From Siphonodentalium dalli (Eukaryota; Mollusca; Scaphopoda; Gadilida; Siphonodentaliidae): 64,000 nucleotides of DNA. The notes under the pieces are model-generated. The model ran no database searches. It was not told where the DNA came from and was given only the letters and a program-made list of their open reading frames with translations. Shown here in pieces: positions 48,913-60,133 of the stretch. The stretch's first letter is position 1. Each line of letters begins with the position of its first letter. The stretch lies in the NCBI GenBank assembly GCA_032622095.1, contig CP136061.1, positions 117,252,754 through 117,316,753 of the forward strand, written 5' to 3'. A program made the position numbers and the translations under genes.

Positions 48913-49121
48913 TTAATTGTACATGCCGCTGACCAGATAGTCCACTCTCGAATAGTTTCTGTGCTTCCACAACTCTAATATCTTCTTGAAAACCACGACG
49001 CTAACAGCTAACAGGAAGACACCACCGAAAGACAAGGCAGCAATCAACCCTGCAGAAATGGCTGTTTCATCGAGAGTGGTAAGGGAAATACCCTGGTGAA
49101 GCAGCGACGTTGTGTTGCCTC
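48913..49121 (-). CDS. PAN-mucin membrane protein, exon 3 (transmembrane helix and tail)
   Basis: Acceptor TTTGTTCATCAG precedes 49121 and the phase matches exon 2. After GNTTSLLHQGISLTTLDE comes a clear transmembrane helix (AGLIAALSFGGVFLLAVSVV), a basic stop-transfer stretch (FKKILELWKHR) and a short tail ending NYSRVDYLVSGMYN before TAA at 48913. The tail offers Tyr-based signals (DYLV). The three exons together predict 619 residues: a type I surface protein with PAN head, mucin stalk and one membrane pass. Similar layouts occur in epithelial and haemocyte mucins of molluscs (inference). No polyadenylation signal was identified before the MITE at 48587. Confidence 0.8.
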
Positions 49122-50862
49122 CTGATGAACAAATGAAAACGGAAGGTATTCAGTTAAAATGATGTGAAACACTCCCAAAGGGTGACCATATATAGAAATG
49201 GAGGATAATCTTGCTGAAAGTAGTCATTTTTACAAATATTAAATCTAAACTGACAACACAATACCGTCATTAATATATATTAATTAAATTAAGTGACTCT
49301 CGATGGCGAAATCGTTTTCGTTACTTTATCGCCGATATTTGGGTCCCGAATCGAAAAGTTTAAATATTTACAATTGAGCGTAGTTCAGAAAATGTTTTTT
49401 ATGGAGTGGTACGGTCGATTTGCTTCATATTTTGGGCGTTGTAGTAGAATGCTACATTCATCCAGTTCGAAGAGTGCCTGAATACTATCTTGACAGTTTA
49501 ATGCTCCCGAACAGGTCCATAATATGTCTTTAATGGAATATTATTCTGGCCTATGTTTATTTTTAAACTTATGAGTTTTACGGTAGCTGATTTCTGTATG
49601 AATTAACAAAAGGACCACATAAAATGGATACGTGTTTCTGTTAACCCGCCGCCACAAAGTTAAACTTAACTGTTTTAATCTAGTATATATACATGTCATA
49701 AGTATGTTTACAATTTTTTATTTTGGCAAATTTGCATACGCGAAGACTTGCTGTTTTCTGAAGTTATATAAATAATTCTTTCTGCTCAGTCTTTTTGCAG
49801 GGATTGTGGGGAAAACAGTGTATAATGATCGGTTGTACATAGCCATCACCCAGCAAGTAGGTTTAGGTTGTCCACAGTGCCCTATAATATTCATGACTAA
49901 CTACAATACATGTATACAATCATAAATAATTTGCTGGAGTTTTGTATTCGATGTATTATAGATTACTATACATGGCTCTCTTCCTGTCATCTGAATAATG
50001 GTTGAATAAAATCATCAGATCCCGGTTATTTTGTACCATGTAATAATGAAGACATGTTATAGATATTTCGTTGTTTCTGGTCTCGGTCTATCTCAACCAT
50101 TGGAATGCGAAATATGTTACAAACTTCTCTGATTAATGCTACTTTTGAGGACTATAATTATATACGGCCCTTTAAATTGGGAATCAGTAAAAACATTTTT
50201 CAATATTAGTATTCGTAATCATTATGCTAAATTATGGTCGTGTAATATATCGCAAATATACAGAATGGATATAATATAAGTTGACATGATATGCACATGT
50301 TGTTGTCAGCGTGATTGAATTGGATTCAGTCCATGAGGGCATGCGAATATGGTTTCGGATTTTAGAATTACCTCTCTTATAACAATAATTGACGGTCGAT
50401 TAAAACGAAACGCATTGAGTCGCAATTAATACAAATTGCGGAGGAAATATATGTATTTAATAATAATATTTGATAACAATAATATATCCAGTTATTACGC
50501 ACATTCTACATGTACCCCGTTTAAATGGGTGGAACATTTGGTTCAAGGCAAATGGACATGATACAATGCGACAATGTTGCAACAACAGCTAAAATACTTA
50601 TCATACCGTTGTGGTAATAACGTGCCGAATTGATCCACACCACAACAAAATGAATGTGCATGATGTACCATACAAGTCTCCAATAATAATATATGAATTA
50701 ATACTCTAAACAAAATTTCCACTCGTTAAACAAAATTAAATGGTCATAATGGGCCTGTAGAAAAGGTGAAAAGGACATCTGCAACATGAGTGGATTGATT
50801 CGCGGGTGAAACATAACATTCGGTTTATCTGTATGTGTTTTGAAGATATATTAAGATGTATA
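49122..50862. other. Intron 2 of the mucin-like gene, first part
   Basis: 49160-49490 is the partner of the duplicated segment at 13560-13920. The remainder is AT-rich with no structured element noted. Confidence 0.6.
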
Positions 50863-51101
50863 TTAATCTTTCCATGACGGGAGCTTCCTGAATTTTTGCG
50901 AAAACCCTGTGCATTCTCTTATACCTGCGATTATATCCTACAGGTAGCCTCGTATATATACGAGAATGCATTGGACTAACAATCCTTACTAGACATCTGG
51001 GATGCTCCCTATATATATATGAGACTAGCATATATAAGATGATGCACTGGCACTGGATCTTTAATGCTTGCCCAGCACAGCACCCGTCGTAAAAGGGTTA
51101 A
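50863..51101. mobile_element. piggyBac-like MITE, worn
   Basis: TTAATCTTTCCATGACGGG ... CCCGTCGTAAAAGGGTTAA, with GTGCATTCTCTTATA and ATATACGAGAATGCATTGG inside. The CCC of the left terminus has decayed. Confidence 0.65.
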
Positions 51102-51439
51102 TATGGACAGTTAGAATAAGACCTGCATTGGATTCAACGCCATATGCTCTTGATAAACCCACAATTGATAAACAACCGGTGTAACTTTAAATCTTCTTGA
51201 TGTATATAGCCATAACATACTGGTGTAATATAGATAGCATTCGCTCTTCTGTGACCACCATTATAGAGGAACTGAAAACGGTCACAACACAGGGACTATA
51301 CGCGTACATGTAAATTTAAAAATATGCACGGCATATGCACGTCAATGCACTCTTCGGCTTCACCGATCAACACAAACCCATGCTTAATTACATATAACAT
51401 ATCGTAAAAGAAAGAACAACGTTTTAAAGTTTGACTTAC

Positions 51440-52897
51440 CTCCCACTTGGGTTTGGTTTTTAGAACTTTCCAGAACCATTAGTTCCTTCCTGTTGTTCTC
51501 GGGTTGTATCGTGGTTGAATTGGTCACCACTCGATCAGTAGTTGTGCTGTTTTGTTCGAAAGAATCAACCGTAGTATTGATCGGAGTTCTCGTTGTCGTC
51601 CGCGTTGTCGTGGGGGCGACACTGGAGTGAAATTCTGACTGAGAGTGGTCGGACATTGTTTCTTTTTTATCTCCTTTAGAGTTCACGGCAACCACTTTAG
51701 AAGTTATGTTACCTCCTTTATCAGCTAGTGAACTGTTGTTAAATTTACCAACCCACCCGTCGTGAAAATCCGCCACTGTCGTGATATTAGGATTTTCTGT
51801 CGTGGTTGATGTGCTCTCGTTCAAAGTTAAGATATGTCCATGCGAAGTAGTTTGACCGCCAGATCCCGTCGTGCTACCAGTATTTGACGGAACCTTTTCT
51901 AACCCGTTGGCAGAATGTGTGGCACTAGTAGATGTGGAGCTCGCGGCGCCTGTTGTATGTTTAGTACTCGCTCTTCCACGGGATGTCGTCTGTGAGGTAC
52001 TTACTAGTTTGCTATTCGTTGATGTGTTTTCGTGGTCCCCATGCGTGGTCATTTTCCCTGTAATAACTTGCACAGGTGATGTTGTCGAGAACGAATGTTT
52101 TTGAACCTCCGTCGGAGTTTTGTTTGCAGTAGTGTTCATGTTTTGAGAATGCATAGTTGTCTGTGCGTCAGGTCGACCTGTAGTTGAGTCCGCTGGTGAT
52201 ACGCTGTGAGCTGTGGATGTGGTGGTGTGTGAATGTCCTGAATCTGATGCATTCACGGGAAAAGATACACTTGCGGTTATGCCGGGAGTTACGGTTGTTG
52301 GTTTGTATATATGACCACTCGATACAGAAGTTTGAGATCTCGTCGACAGAGACATAGTTGTTTTACTAGTCTCACCAGAACCCGCCAACGGCGTACTTTT
52401 TGTAGGGTAAGATTTAGTTTGTGTCTGGTCAAGTTGAGTTGTAGTCGTTAACTTAGTCGACGACACCGACACTTGACTGTGTTTATCTGCTAAGTTTTTG
52501 TCCTCAAAATTTCCAACATGACCTCCCTTCCTCAGCTCAGACATTTTCTGTTCACCAGAAGACGTAGCAGCAACAGAATCACCGAACAGACTTCTTGAGG
52601 TGGGGTCTTTTTGTTCTGCCTTTTCTGTAGTGTGCATTTGCAATGTCGGTTCAGATGACACTGAAGTAATGACATGCTCACCAGAATGTGTGGTGGTAGA
52701 ATCCGCGGGGTGCAAACTAGTTGAACTAAGTTGCGCATCTCTCGTGTTGCGAGCTTTGATGTTGGTTTCGCCTTTCGAGACCTTAATCAGAGTATGGCTC
52801 TTCTCCTCGTGAGTTGGAAGGGATTCCACCGGTGTGTTGTAAAGACGACAGCTCTGGGAATCGTCATTTATATAGACGGCTGCATTGCACCCATACT
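51440..52897 (-). CDS. PAN-mucin membrane protein, exon 2 (end of PAN-like module and mucin stalk)
   Basis: Acceptor CTATCTACAG precedes 52897 and donor GGGAG|GTAAGT follows 51440. The exon opens with YGCNAAVYINDDSQSCRLYN, completing the disulphide pattern begun in exon 1. Then come about 460 residues extremely rich in Thr and Ser, with NTT/NSS/NAS-type sequons and Thr runs such as TTTRTTTRT, a stalk likely to be heavily O-glycosylated. The motif G(N/K)F(E/N)...LADK appears twice (GNFEDKNLADKHSQ and GKFNNSSLADKGGN), an internal duplication. No repeat is regular enough to be a VNTR. The exon stays open for 485 codons, far beyond chance in this AT-rich window. It lies 2.3 kb from exon 3. Confidence 0.85.
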
Positions 52898-53001
52898 CTG
52901 TAGATAGATAGATATTTATTTATTATAGTGACATATGTAAATATATACATGGTAATTACAGTAATAGTAAATACATTTACACCCGGCCCATGTGACATAT
53001 A

Positions 53002-53820
53002 TCTACTATATATTTTGGGACTTCCGTATAGGTGTGTGTATGTCCTTTATAGACTCGAAAACGGCTATATCGATTGAGCCCAAACTTACTATCTAAGGGT
53101 AAAAAGCCACTGGAAGTGTCATCGCATCGCTTCTGAGAACGTCCGAGCACCCCTTCACCCTTCAATTGCCACCGTAATGGGGATGGATGGGTTAATCGCG
53201 TGATAATTAATGAGCGTTTGTATATGACGCGTCGCTATTAGAGAGCGTTTATCTACTTTAGTGAAAATATACGGCATTTGACCGTCTCGGAAACTGGGGA
53301 TATCGAGACGAAAACTGCTGGGCCGATTGAACCCAAACTTGCTGTGTAAGGGTAAAAAACCACAGGCAGTGCACTCAGACCATTCGCGAGCCCGTGCGAC
53401 CACACATTCACCCTTCAACTGCCACCGTAATGGAGATTGATGGGTTAATCTCGTGACAATTAATGAGCGTTTGTATATGAGGCGTCGCTATTGAAGAGCG
53501 TTTATCTACTTTAGTGAAAATATACGCCATTTGACCGTCTCGGAAACTGGGGATATCGAGACGAAATTTTCGTCGGGTCAGTTTGTCCGCCCGAGGTGAC
53601 CTTGACCTTGAAACGGGTACCCACAAATGACCTTGGGCGATATCTCGGTCGTCAGCGGTGACATCGACGTGAAATTTGTTATGTATGGTCAACTCGGGAC
53701 GGGGAATATTTTTGTCGGGTTAGCTGTCGGCGTGCCTGTACGGGGCTACCTTGAAAAACAAAAATCAATGGATCGACCAAAGCCATGGGACCAATCCCAC
53801 CAGTCGGGCTAATCTGCTAG
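53002..53820 (+). mobile_element. Helitron-like element 1 of a five-element array
   Basis: 5' TCTACTATATATTTTGGGAC, a classic Helitron start, preceded by A. 3' end GGGCTAATCTGCTAG, ending in CTAG. It contains GACTCGAAAACGGCT, TTGAGCCCAAACTT and AAGGGTAAAAA blocks, partly duplicated (53040 and 53300). No Rep/helicase. It abuts the next element without spacer. Confidence 0.7.
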
Positions 53821-54468
53821 TCTCATATATATTTTGAAGACCTCTGTCTGTTTGTTTGTCTGTCTGTCTGTCTGTATGTTTGTCTGTATGTTTGTCATTA
53901 ATACAAATCTACGATTCTCGACCGATCGGGACGAAACTTGGTGCGTGTGTGTAGTTTGACCAGGCGGTGGACGTTGTCGTATTGGCGAGCGCGTGCGGCG
54001 CCCGCTTCGCGCATGCGCAGACGAGATCTCGGAAACGGGTGGAGCTATCGACTTGAAATTTGGTATGTGAATGTATCTTGCCCCGAATACGAATTTTATC
54101 GGGTCGCCGAGCCCGTGCGACGCCAGCTTCGCGCATGCGCAGACGAGATCTCGGAAACGGGTGGAGCTATCGACTTGAAATTTGGAATGTGAATGTATCT
54201 TGCCCCGGGTACGAATTTTATCGGGTCGTCGAACCCGTGCGACGCCAGCTTCGCGCATGCTCATACCAGATCTCGGAAACGGGTGGAGCTATCGACTTGA
54301 AATTTGGTATGTGAATGTATCTTGCCCAGGATACGAATTTTATCGGGTCGTCGAGCCCGTGCGACGCCAGCTTCGCGCATGCGCAGACCATATCTCGGAA
54401 ACGGGTGGAGCTATCGACTTGAAATTTGGTTTTTGAATAGCCCGGACAACGTCGGGCTCATCGGCTAG
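53821..54468 (+). mobile_element. Helitron-like element 2 of the array
   Basis: Starts TCTCATATATATTTTGAAG and ends with the hairpin AGCCCGGACAACGTCGGGCT followed by CATCGGCTAG, the Helitron 3' layout. Four internal ~122-bp units (CGCGCATGCGCAGACGAGAT, CTCGGAAACGGGTGGAGC) lie between. Arg-rich open frames here are repeat artefacts. Confidence 0.75.
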
Positions 54469-54977
54469 TCTCATATATATTTTGAAGACCTCTGTCTGTT
54501 TGTCTGTGTGTTTGTCTGTATGTTTGTCATTTATACAAATCTACGATTCTCGACCGATCGGGACCAAACTTGGTACGTGTGTGTAGTTTGACCAGGCGGT
54601 GGACGTTGTCGTATTGGCGAGCCCGTGCGGCGCCGCTTCGCGCATGCGCAGACGAGATCTCGGAAACGGGTGGAGCTATCGACTTGAAATTTGGAATGTG
54701 AATGTATCTTGCCCCGGGTACGAATTTTATCGGGTCGTCGAACCCGTGCGACGCCAGCTTCGCGCATGCGCAGACGAGATATCGGAAACGGGTGGAGCTA
54801 TCGACTTGAAATTTGGTATGTGAATGTATCTTGCCCCGTATACGAATTTTATCGGGTCGCCGAGCCCGTGCGACGCCAGCTTCGCGCATGCGCAGACCAG
54901 ATATCGGAAACGGGTGGAGCTATTGACTTGAAATTTGGTTTTTGAATAGCCCGGACAACGTCGGGCTCATCAGCTAG
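54469..54977 (+). mobile_element. Helitron-like element 3 of the array
   Basis: Same 5' TCTCATATATATTTTGAAG and 3' hairpin plus CTAG as element 2, but only three internal 122-bp units. Confidence 0.75.
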
Positions 54978-55365
54978 TCTCATATATATTTTGAAGACCT
55001 CTGTTTGTCTGTTTGTCTGTTTGTTTGTCTGTATGTCATTTATACAAATCTACGATTCTCGACCGATCGGGACGAAACTTGGTACGTGTGTGTAGTTTGA
55101 TCAGGCGGTCGACGTTGTCGTATTGGCGAGCCCGTGCGGCGCCCGCTTCGTGCATGCGCAGACCAGATCTCGGAAACGGGTGGGGCTATCGACTTGAAAT
55201 TTGCTATGTGAATGTATCTTGCCCCGGATACGAATTTTATCGGGTCGCCGAGCCCCTTCGACGCCAGCTTCGCGCATGCGCATACCAGATCTCGGAAACG
55301 GGTGGAGCTATCGACTTGAAATTTGGTTTTTGACTAGCCCGGACAACGTCGGGCTCATCGGCTAG
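54978..55365 (+). mobile_element. Helitron-like element 4 of the array
   Basis: Same ends as elements 2 and 3, with two internal 122-bp units. The shortest member at 388 bp. Confidence 0.75.
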
Positions 55366-56037
55366 TCTACTATATATTTTGAGACTTCCGTATGTATATA
55401 TATCCTTTATAGACTCGAAAACGGCTCGACCGATTGAGCCCAAACTTCCTACCTAAGGGTAAAAAGCCAAGGGAAGTGTCATCGCACCGCTTCTGGGAAC
55501 GTCCGAGCACTCCTTCACCCTTCGCCCTGCCACCGTCGTTGGAATTGATGGGTTGAATGGGTCTCTTTGATGTGTGTGACCCGATGCAGGAAGGACAACT
55601 CTAAATTCACACAACGTATTGAACGTTAGGATATACGTATCACTTACGAACATTTCGTCGGGTCAGTTTGTCGTATCTGCGGTGTCGTTGTTAAAGAGCG
55701 TTTATATACACGAGTATAAATACGGCTCAAACGAAATTTCGTACTTAGGGCTTCCAATGGACGGGGGAGATTTTCGTCGGGTCAGTTTGTCCGCCTGATG
55801 TTAGCTTGACCTTGAAACGGGTACCCACACATTACCTTTGGATATATCTCGGTCGTCAGCGGTGACATCGACGTGACATTTGTTATATATGGTCAACTCG
55901 GGACGGGGAATGTTTTTCTCGGGTTATATGATAGCATGCTGTCGGCGTGCCGGTACGGGGTTACCTTGAAAAACAAAAATTAATGGATCGACCAAAGCCA
56001 TGGGATCAATCGCGCCAGTGGCGGGCTAATCTGCTAG
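55366..56037 (+). mobile_element. Helitron-like element 5 of the array
   Basis: Starts TCTACTATATATTTTGAGAC and ends GCGCCAGTGGCGGGC then TAATCTGCTAG, followed by T. It resembles element 1 rather than elements 2-4. The whole array therefore sits between A (53001) and T (56038), the Helitron target rule. Confidence 0.75.
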
Positions 56038-56179
56038 TACATTATATATTGGGCATATATACTTGCGTTGCGTGGCGTAGATTGCAATGTTTGCCTTGTT
56101 TGATGTGATGTAGCCAGTTTGCGATTAAAGTTTTCACATATCTATATCTATATTTGTGAATGTCTGTCTGTCTGTGTTC

Positions 56180-57540
56180 TATATGAATTCACAGGGGACC
56201 ATCTAGATGGCACCAAAGGGATCTACTAGGGGTAACTTTTTACGAGAAAGATAATGGTGCGGGTTGGGATTTTCTAAAGTGACGCCGTTGTTGTCAGGGG
56301 CAGAAAAGGGGGAGGGGCAGAATTTGCTTTGGTGTGGTTTAAATATGTCAAAAGTGGCGCTGTTCCGAGTCAGGGATGCACGGAAGGGAAGAGGGGCACT
56401 AAAATTGATAAACTAAGTTTAGCGCCGATGGACCATCTAGATGGCACCAAACGGGTCTACTAGGGGTAACTTTTTACGAGAAAGATAATGGTGCGGGTTA
56501 GAATTTTCTAAAGTGACGGCGTTGTCAGGGGCAGAAAAGGGGGAGGGGCAGAAAAAATGTTTGTCGCCGATTACCACGAAACTTATATATAATCATTCCC
56601 ATTATATGAGGAATATAATTGTGTTTTTAAATATGCCAAAAAGTGGCGCCATTCACGTCAGGAATGCTCGGAAGGGGAGAGGGGCACCAAAATTGATAAA
56701 ACTAATTTTAGCGCCGATTTCCACCAAATTGATATATATTCTTCTCCATGATACAAGGACTCTAATTGTGCGATTTAAAGACTCCAAATTGCTGTCGATG
56801 AAAGATTGTGGGAGGGGTACTAAATTTGATAAGAATGGGTTTAGTCGCCGATTGACACCACACTTATACAATATTATCCCCGTGGCATGAGGAGTCTAAT
56901 GGTGTGGCTTAAATATGTCAAAAGTGGCGTCATTCGAGTCAGGGGTGAACTGAAAGGCAGAGGGGCACCAAAATTGATACACAATAATTTTAGCGCCAAT
57001 TTCCACCAAAGTGATTTAAAGACGCCATGTTGTGCTATTTTTGGTGAGTGATGGGGTGGTGGGCACTAAATTTGATCAAAATTAATTTAGTCGCCGATTA
57101 GTACCAAACTTATCGATAATCATCTCCATGATATGAGGAGTCTAACTGTGGGGTTTAAGGATGTCACAAGTGGGGCCATTCGTGTCAGGGTGAAAGAGGG
57201 TGAGAGGAACACAAAAACGTTTAACGCCGATTCCCACCAGATAGATCAATATTCTTCTCCGTGATACGAGAAATCTAATCGTGTGGTTTAGATACGCCAA
57301 ATTGGTGTCGCTTGGATGAGAGATATGGGGGCCCTCAATTTGATACGAATTTGTATACTCGCCAATTTTCGCCAATGTTATATATATTTTTATAATATTT
57401 CCATAATGAGTCTAAGTGTGTGGTTTAATGATAACAAAAGAGGCGCCGCCTCCGTCTGAAATAGGGACGGGAGGGTCACCAAAACTGATAAAAATGTTTA
57501 GTGCCAATAACCATCAAATTCATACAAGTTCTTCCCAAAT
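56180..57540 (+). repeat. Degenerate tandem field (GGGGCACCAAAATTGAT family)
   Basis: A 240-bp piece starting GACCATCTAGATGGCACC is duplicated (56199 and 56430). After it, units of roughly 190 bp repeat GCCGATTTCCACCAAA, TTCTCCATGATA, TCTAATTGTG and GAGGGGCACCAAAATTGAT with heavy drift. Relatives lie at 40015-40460 and next to the 65-bp minisatellite. Confidence 0.65.
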
Positions 57541-58534
57541 GATGCGAAGAATCAAATCGTGCGTGTTAAACACGTATAATGAGCTAGCAAAACAGATACC
57601 TAGAAGAAAGCATTAAACGTATATTTCTCATTTTATTTAACAGATACACATATTCTTGCAAACTGAGAGACCTCGTACCGTCAGGGGATTGCATATTAGA
57701 TATGGATCATGCATATATTATAACACAATTGAGTCTGTTCCATTCAATATAGTTTCCACAGAAACAAAATACAATAAACCACTCAAAATCGTGCTCTTTG
57801 TCGGGCACATGTAGCTGATACACATGCATAGCAACATTTCTTTTAAATTGAGAATATTTCGCCAATAGATAGTGCCATGAACAGAGGAGCACCTGGACAT
57901 TTCTTTAAAACATCTGTATCTTCGTGGAGATATGATAGCCAGGTGTCCTCAAAATCTTAGTCTAACCAACTAGATTGATTGATACATCTCTATATATGCA
58001 AAGCCCAATTGTCGTCTTTAAATTTGGCGAACTAATGTGTTTATGATGTTCATGTTTCATGGCATAACAAAATGACAATTGACAAGGTGGGCCACTACTT
58101 ACATTCCATGTGTAAGAATCATGTTTTGTGATGCTATTTGAATATACAATTTATGAGAATAGGTGTAACACTTTGAGCAAGAGAAATCTATATTCCAACC
58201 AAATATCCACAGCATGCAGATGGTTTCACATCACTTTATCCTGGGCAACGCCGGGTAACAGGACAGTATCGAGTATTGCGCATATCTCAAGGGGTGTATG
58301 TTTGTAACTGTGTACCGACATGTCTGGCGCATGCTGAGAGAGATATGTTTATTCCTCCAAATATGGAGACCATTATGGTACAATATATATATATACAAAA
58401 GTTACACGAAGACATATATACACATGCAATATAATTTAACTTGAGAAATTCATTGTGGGAATGATATACTGCAAGACAAGATGTTTAAGAATATATAAAG
58501 TGAAGTATCCGATATGATGTCTTCGTCATAAAAC
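57541..58534. other. Intronic noncoding stretch
   Basis: Part of intron 1 of the mucin-like gene. No structured element or gene is seen. Confidence 0.45.
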
Positions 58535-59380
58535 TTAGTCAGAACACAGGATGAAAATAAACCTCACACATCGCTTGAAAAGACGATATTCATCACAAAT
58601 CAGTTCAATTTGCATTGGGATACACCCGCCTAGGCAAAACGCAAGGAATGTATCGCTATTCATGCTGTCAAGAAAGGTAAAAGTTTCAATTCCAAATATG
58701 TCAATCAGTGAATACCAAAATGTGTTCCGTACCATCTGTGCAAACTCAGATGTACACTCGAGATATCTATGAAACAAGAGATTTGAATATGTTTGGTTGC
58801 AGCGATTGCATTGAGCGTCATTGTCATACGTGGTTTTGGTCAAAATATCGGCCATCTTGATACAGATTGGAAAATACACAGGTTCTTCGAGAGAGAGCTG
58901 CCAAAGTTTCCACAGTGACTGGTTGTCGGGTTTTACCTTGAAGAGAAAAGATAGAGAATCGTCACTCTGACCACTCTGACTCACTTCGCGTGACTAGTGA
59001 GCAGAGAGTCAATCTCTGACAATTTTCTTCCAAGTGGACTGGGTAGGGAAGAAACCCGTTTCCGTAAAAGATGGAAGATAATGGTATAAGTTGAATTTAT
59101 GGAGAGTATCAGATATATCTTTTAGAAATCCTGTCATCGGGCGACCGTATATTCGATTACCGTGATAATTGAATAGGAATAAATCGAGAGCTGCTCTGTG
59201 ATTCCGTGGTAAGTTAATCAGTGTTCCAAGAAACAATAATTTTCTCCGCTGAATTTCGTACTCAATAGGGAGAAGTCCGAGTAGTGATATGGATAATATT
59301 GTATTACTGCGTTTCGGAAATCGCTGTAAATTCTTAACAACACGATACTCCGCTTCCGAATGTTAGTACGTGTAACTGTT
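58535..59380 (-). pseudogene. Non-LTR retrotransposon reverse transcriptase, 3' relic
   Basis: Read on the minus strand, one frame runs from EAEYRVVKNLQRFPKRSNT through ISLLGLLPIEYEIQRRKLLF and LINLPRNHRAALDLFLF to a zinc-knuckle (CNRCNQTYSNLLFHRYLEC), then about 70 residues to a stop at 58535. This order is that of the C-terminal part of LINE reverse transcriptases, with a CCHC-type knuckle. Two in-frame stops lie near 58996-59011, so the copy is dead. Catalytic motifs are absent (5' truncation). It sits in intron 1 of the mucin-like gene on the same strand. Confidence 0.75.
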
Positions 59381-59539
59381 ACTGTCTCTATTACGGTGAA
59401 TGTATTTACTTTTTATTGTGTTGAGAAATCTTCAATAAAAGGTAATAACCATTTAAGTAACCCGTTATCACAGGAAATTGTAAAAATAAATTATATTTGT
59501 TTATAATAAAATATGTGTAGATTTACACTATATACGTAC

Positions 59540-59732
59540 TATGACAGCATAGCTTCACACATTCCCCTAAGTCATTCACGGTTAAGTTGATGATCTCGCT
59601 GAATTTCGGAAACACTAGCTTCATAGCCGCAATCGAGATCGTCCGTCCTTCAGTCGAATCATGACTACATCTCAACGCGAACAGGACGGGTAGTGAGATC
59701 AGAGATACCACTAACACTGCATAAGTATGCAT
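59540..59732 (-). CDS. PAN-mucin membrane protein, exon 1 (signal peptide and start of PAN-like module)
   Basis: ATG at 59732 opens a hydrophobic signal peptide (MHTYAVLVVSLISLPVLFAL) followed by RCSHDSTEGRT. The exon runs on to NDLGECVKLCCH, the Cys-rich helix typical of PAN/apple domains, and ends at donor CATA|GTACGT, leaving one base of a codon. A TATTTCAG acceptor sits three bases before the ATG, so a 5' untranslated exon probably lies upstream, beyond the MITE at 59744-60133. The phase fits exon 2 exactly and completes the pattern ECxxxCC...YGC. The start is well supported by the signal peptide. PAN modules bind proteins or sugars outside the cell; the ligand here is unknown. Confidence 0.75.
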
Positions 59733-59743
59733 ATCCTGAAATA

Positions 59744-60133
59744 TTAAATAGGCACAATCCGAATTAAGGCTCCTAAATTACTATTTATTTGGCTTCGGGG
59801 GGTAAAAAATATTTGATTCGAGCTGAGGAACCCACCCATCAATGATCAGGTATCGATTTTTTTTATATATTGTTTTTCACCACCTGGAATATTTGGCGGC
59901 CTGGCAAAAACTCGACGAATGCCAACCAATATAGGCTCTCGATACAAAATTGCGTTGAACAAAATGTTGAAATGTAAAACTTTTGGGCAATTTTATACTA
60001 TATTTGACAGTGGTTAGCATTACGTTTTGTCAATTAATCGATTCTGATAACTGAAGAGGCATTTCAAGAAATGTTGCTGTTGTTGTTGGATCTGATGAAA
60101 TGGGGACCATCGAATCGGATTGTGTACCTTTAA
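59744..60133. mobile_element. TTAA-flanked MITE, family B copy 5
   Basis: TTAAATAGGCACAATCCG ... CGGATTGTGTACCTTTAA, with the diagnostic GATTCGAGCTGAGGAACC inside. It lies 12 bp upstream of the mucin-like start codon, across the presumed acceptor. Confidence 0.7.

Noticed and set aside
53809-55333. A ladder of Arg-rich 60-150 codon frames on both strands.
   Set aside because: They recur every ~122 bp with the internal Helitron units and carry no domain; repeat artefacts.
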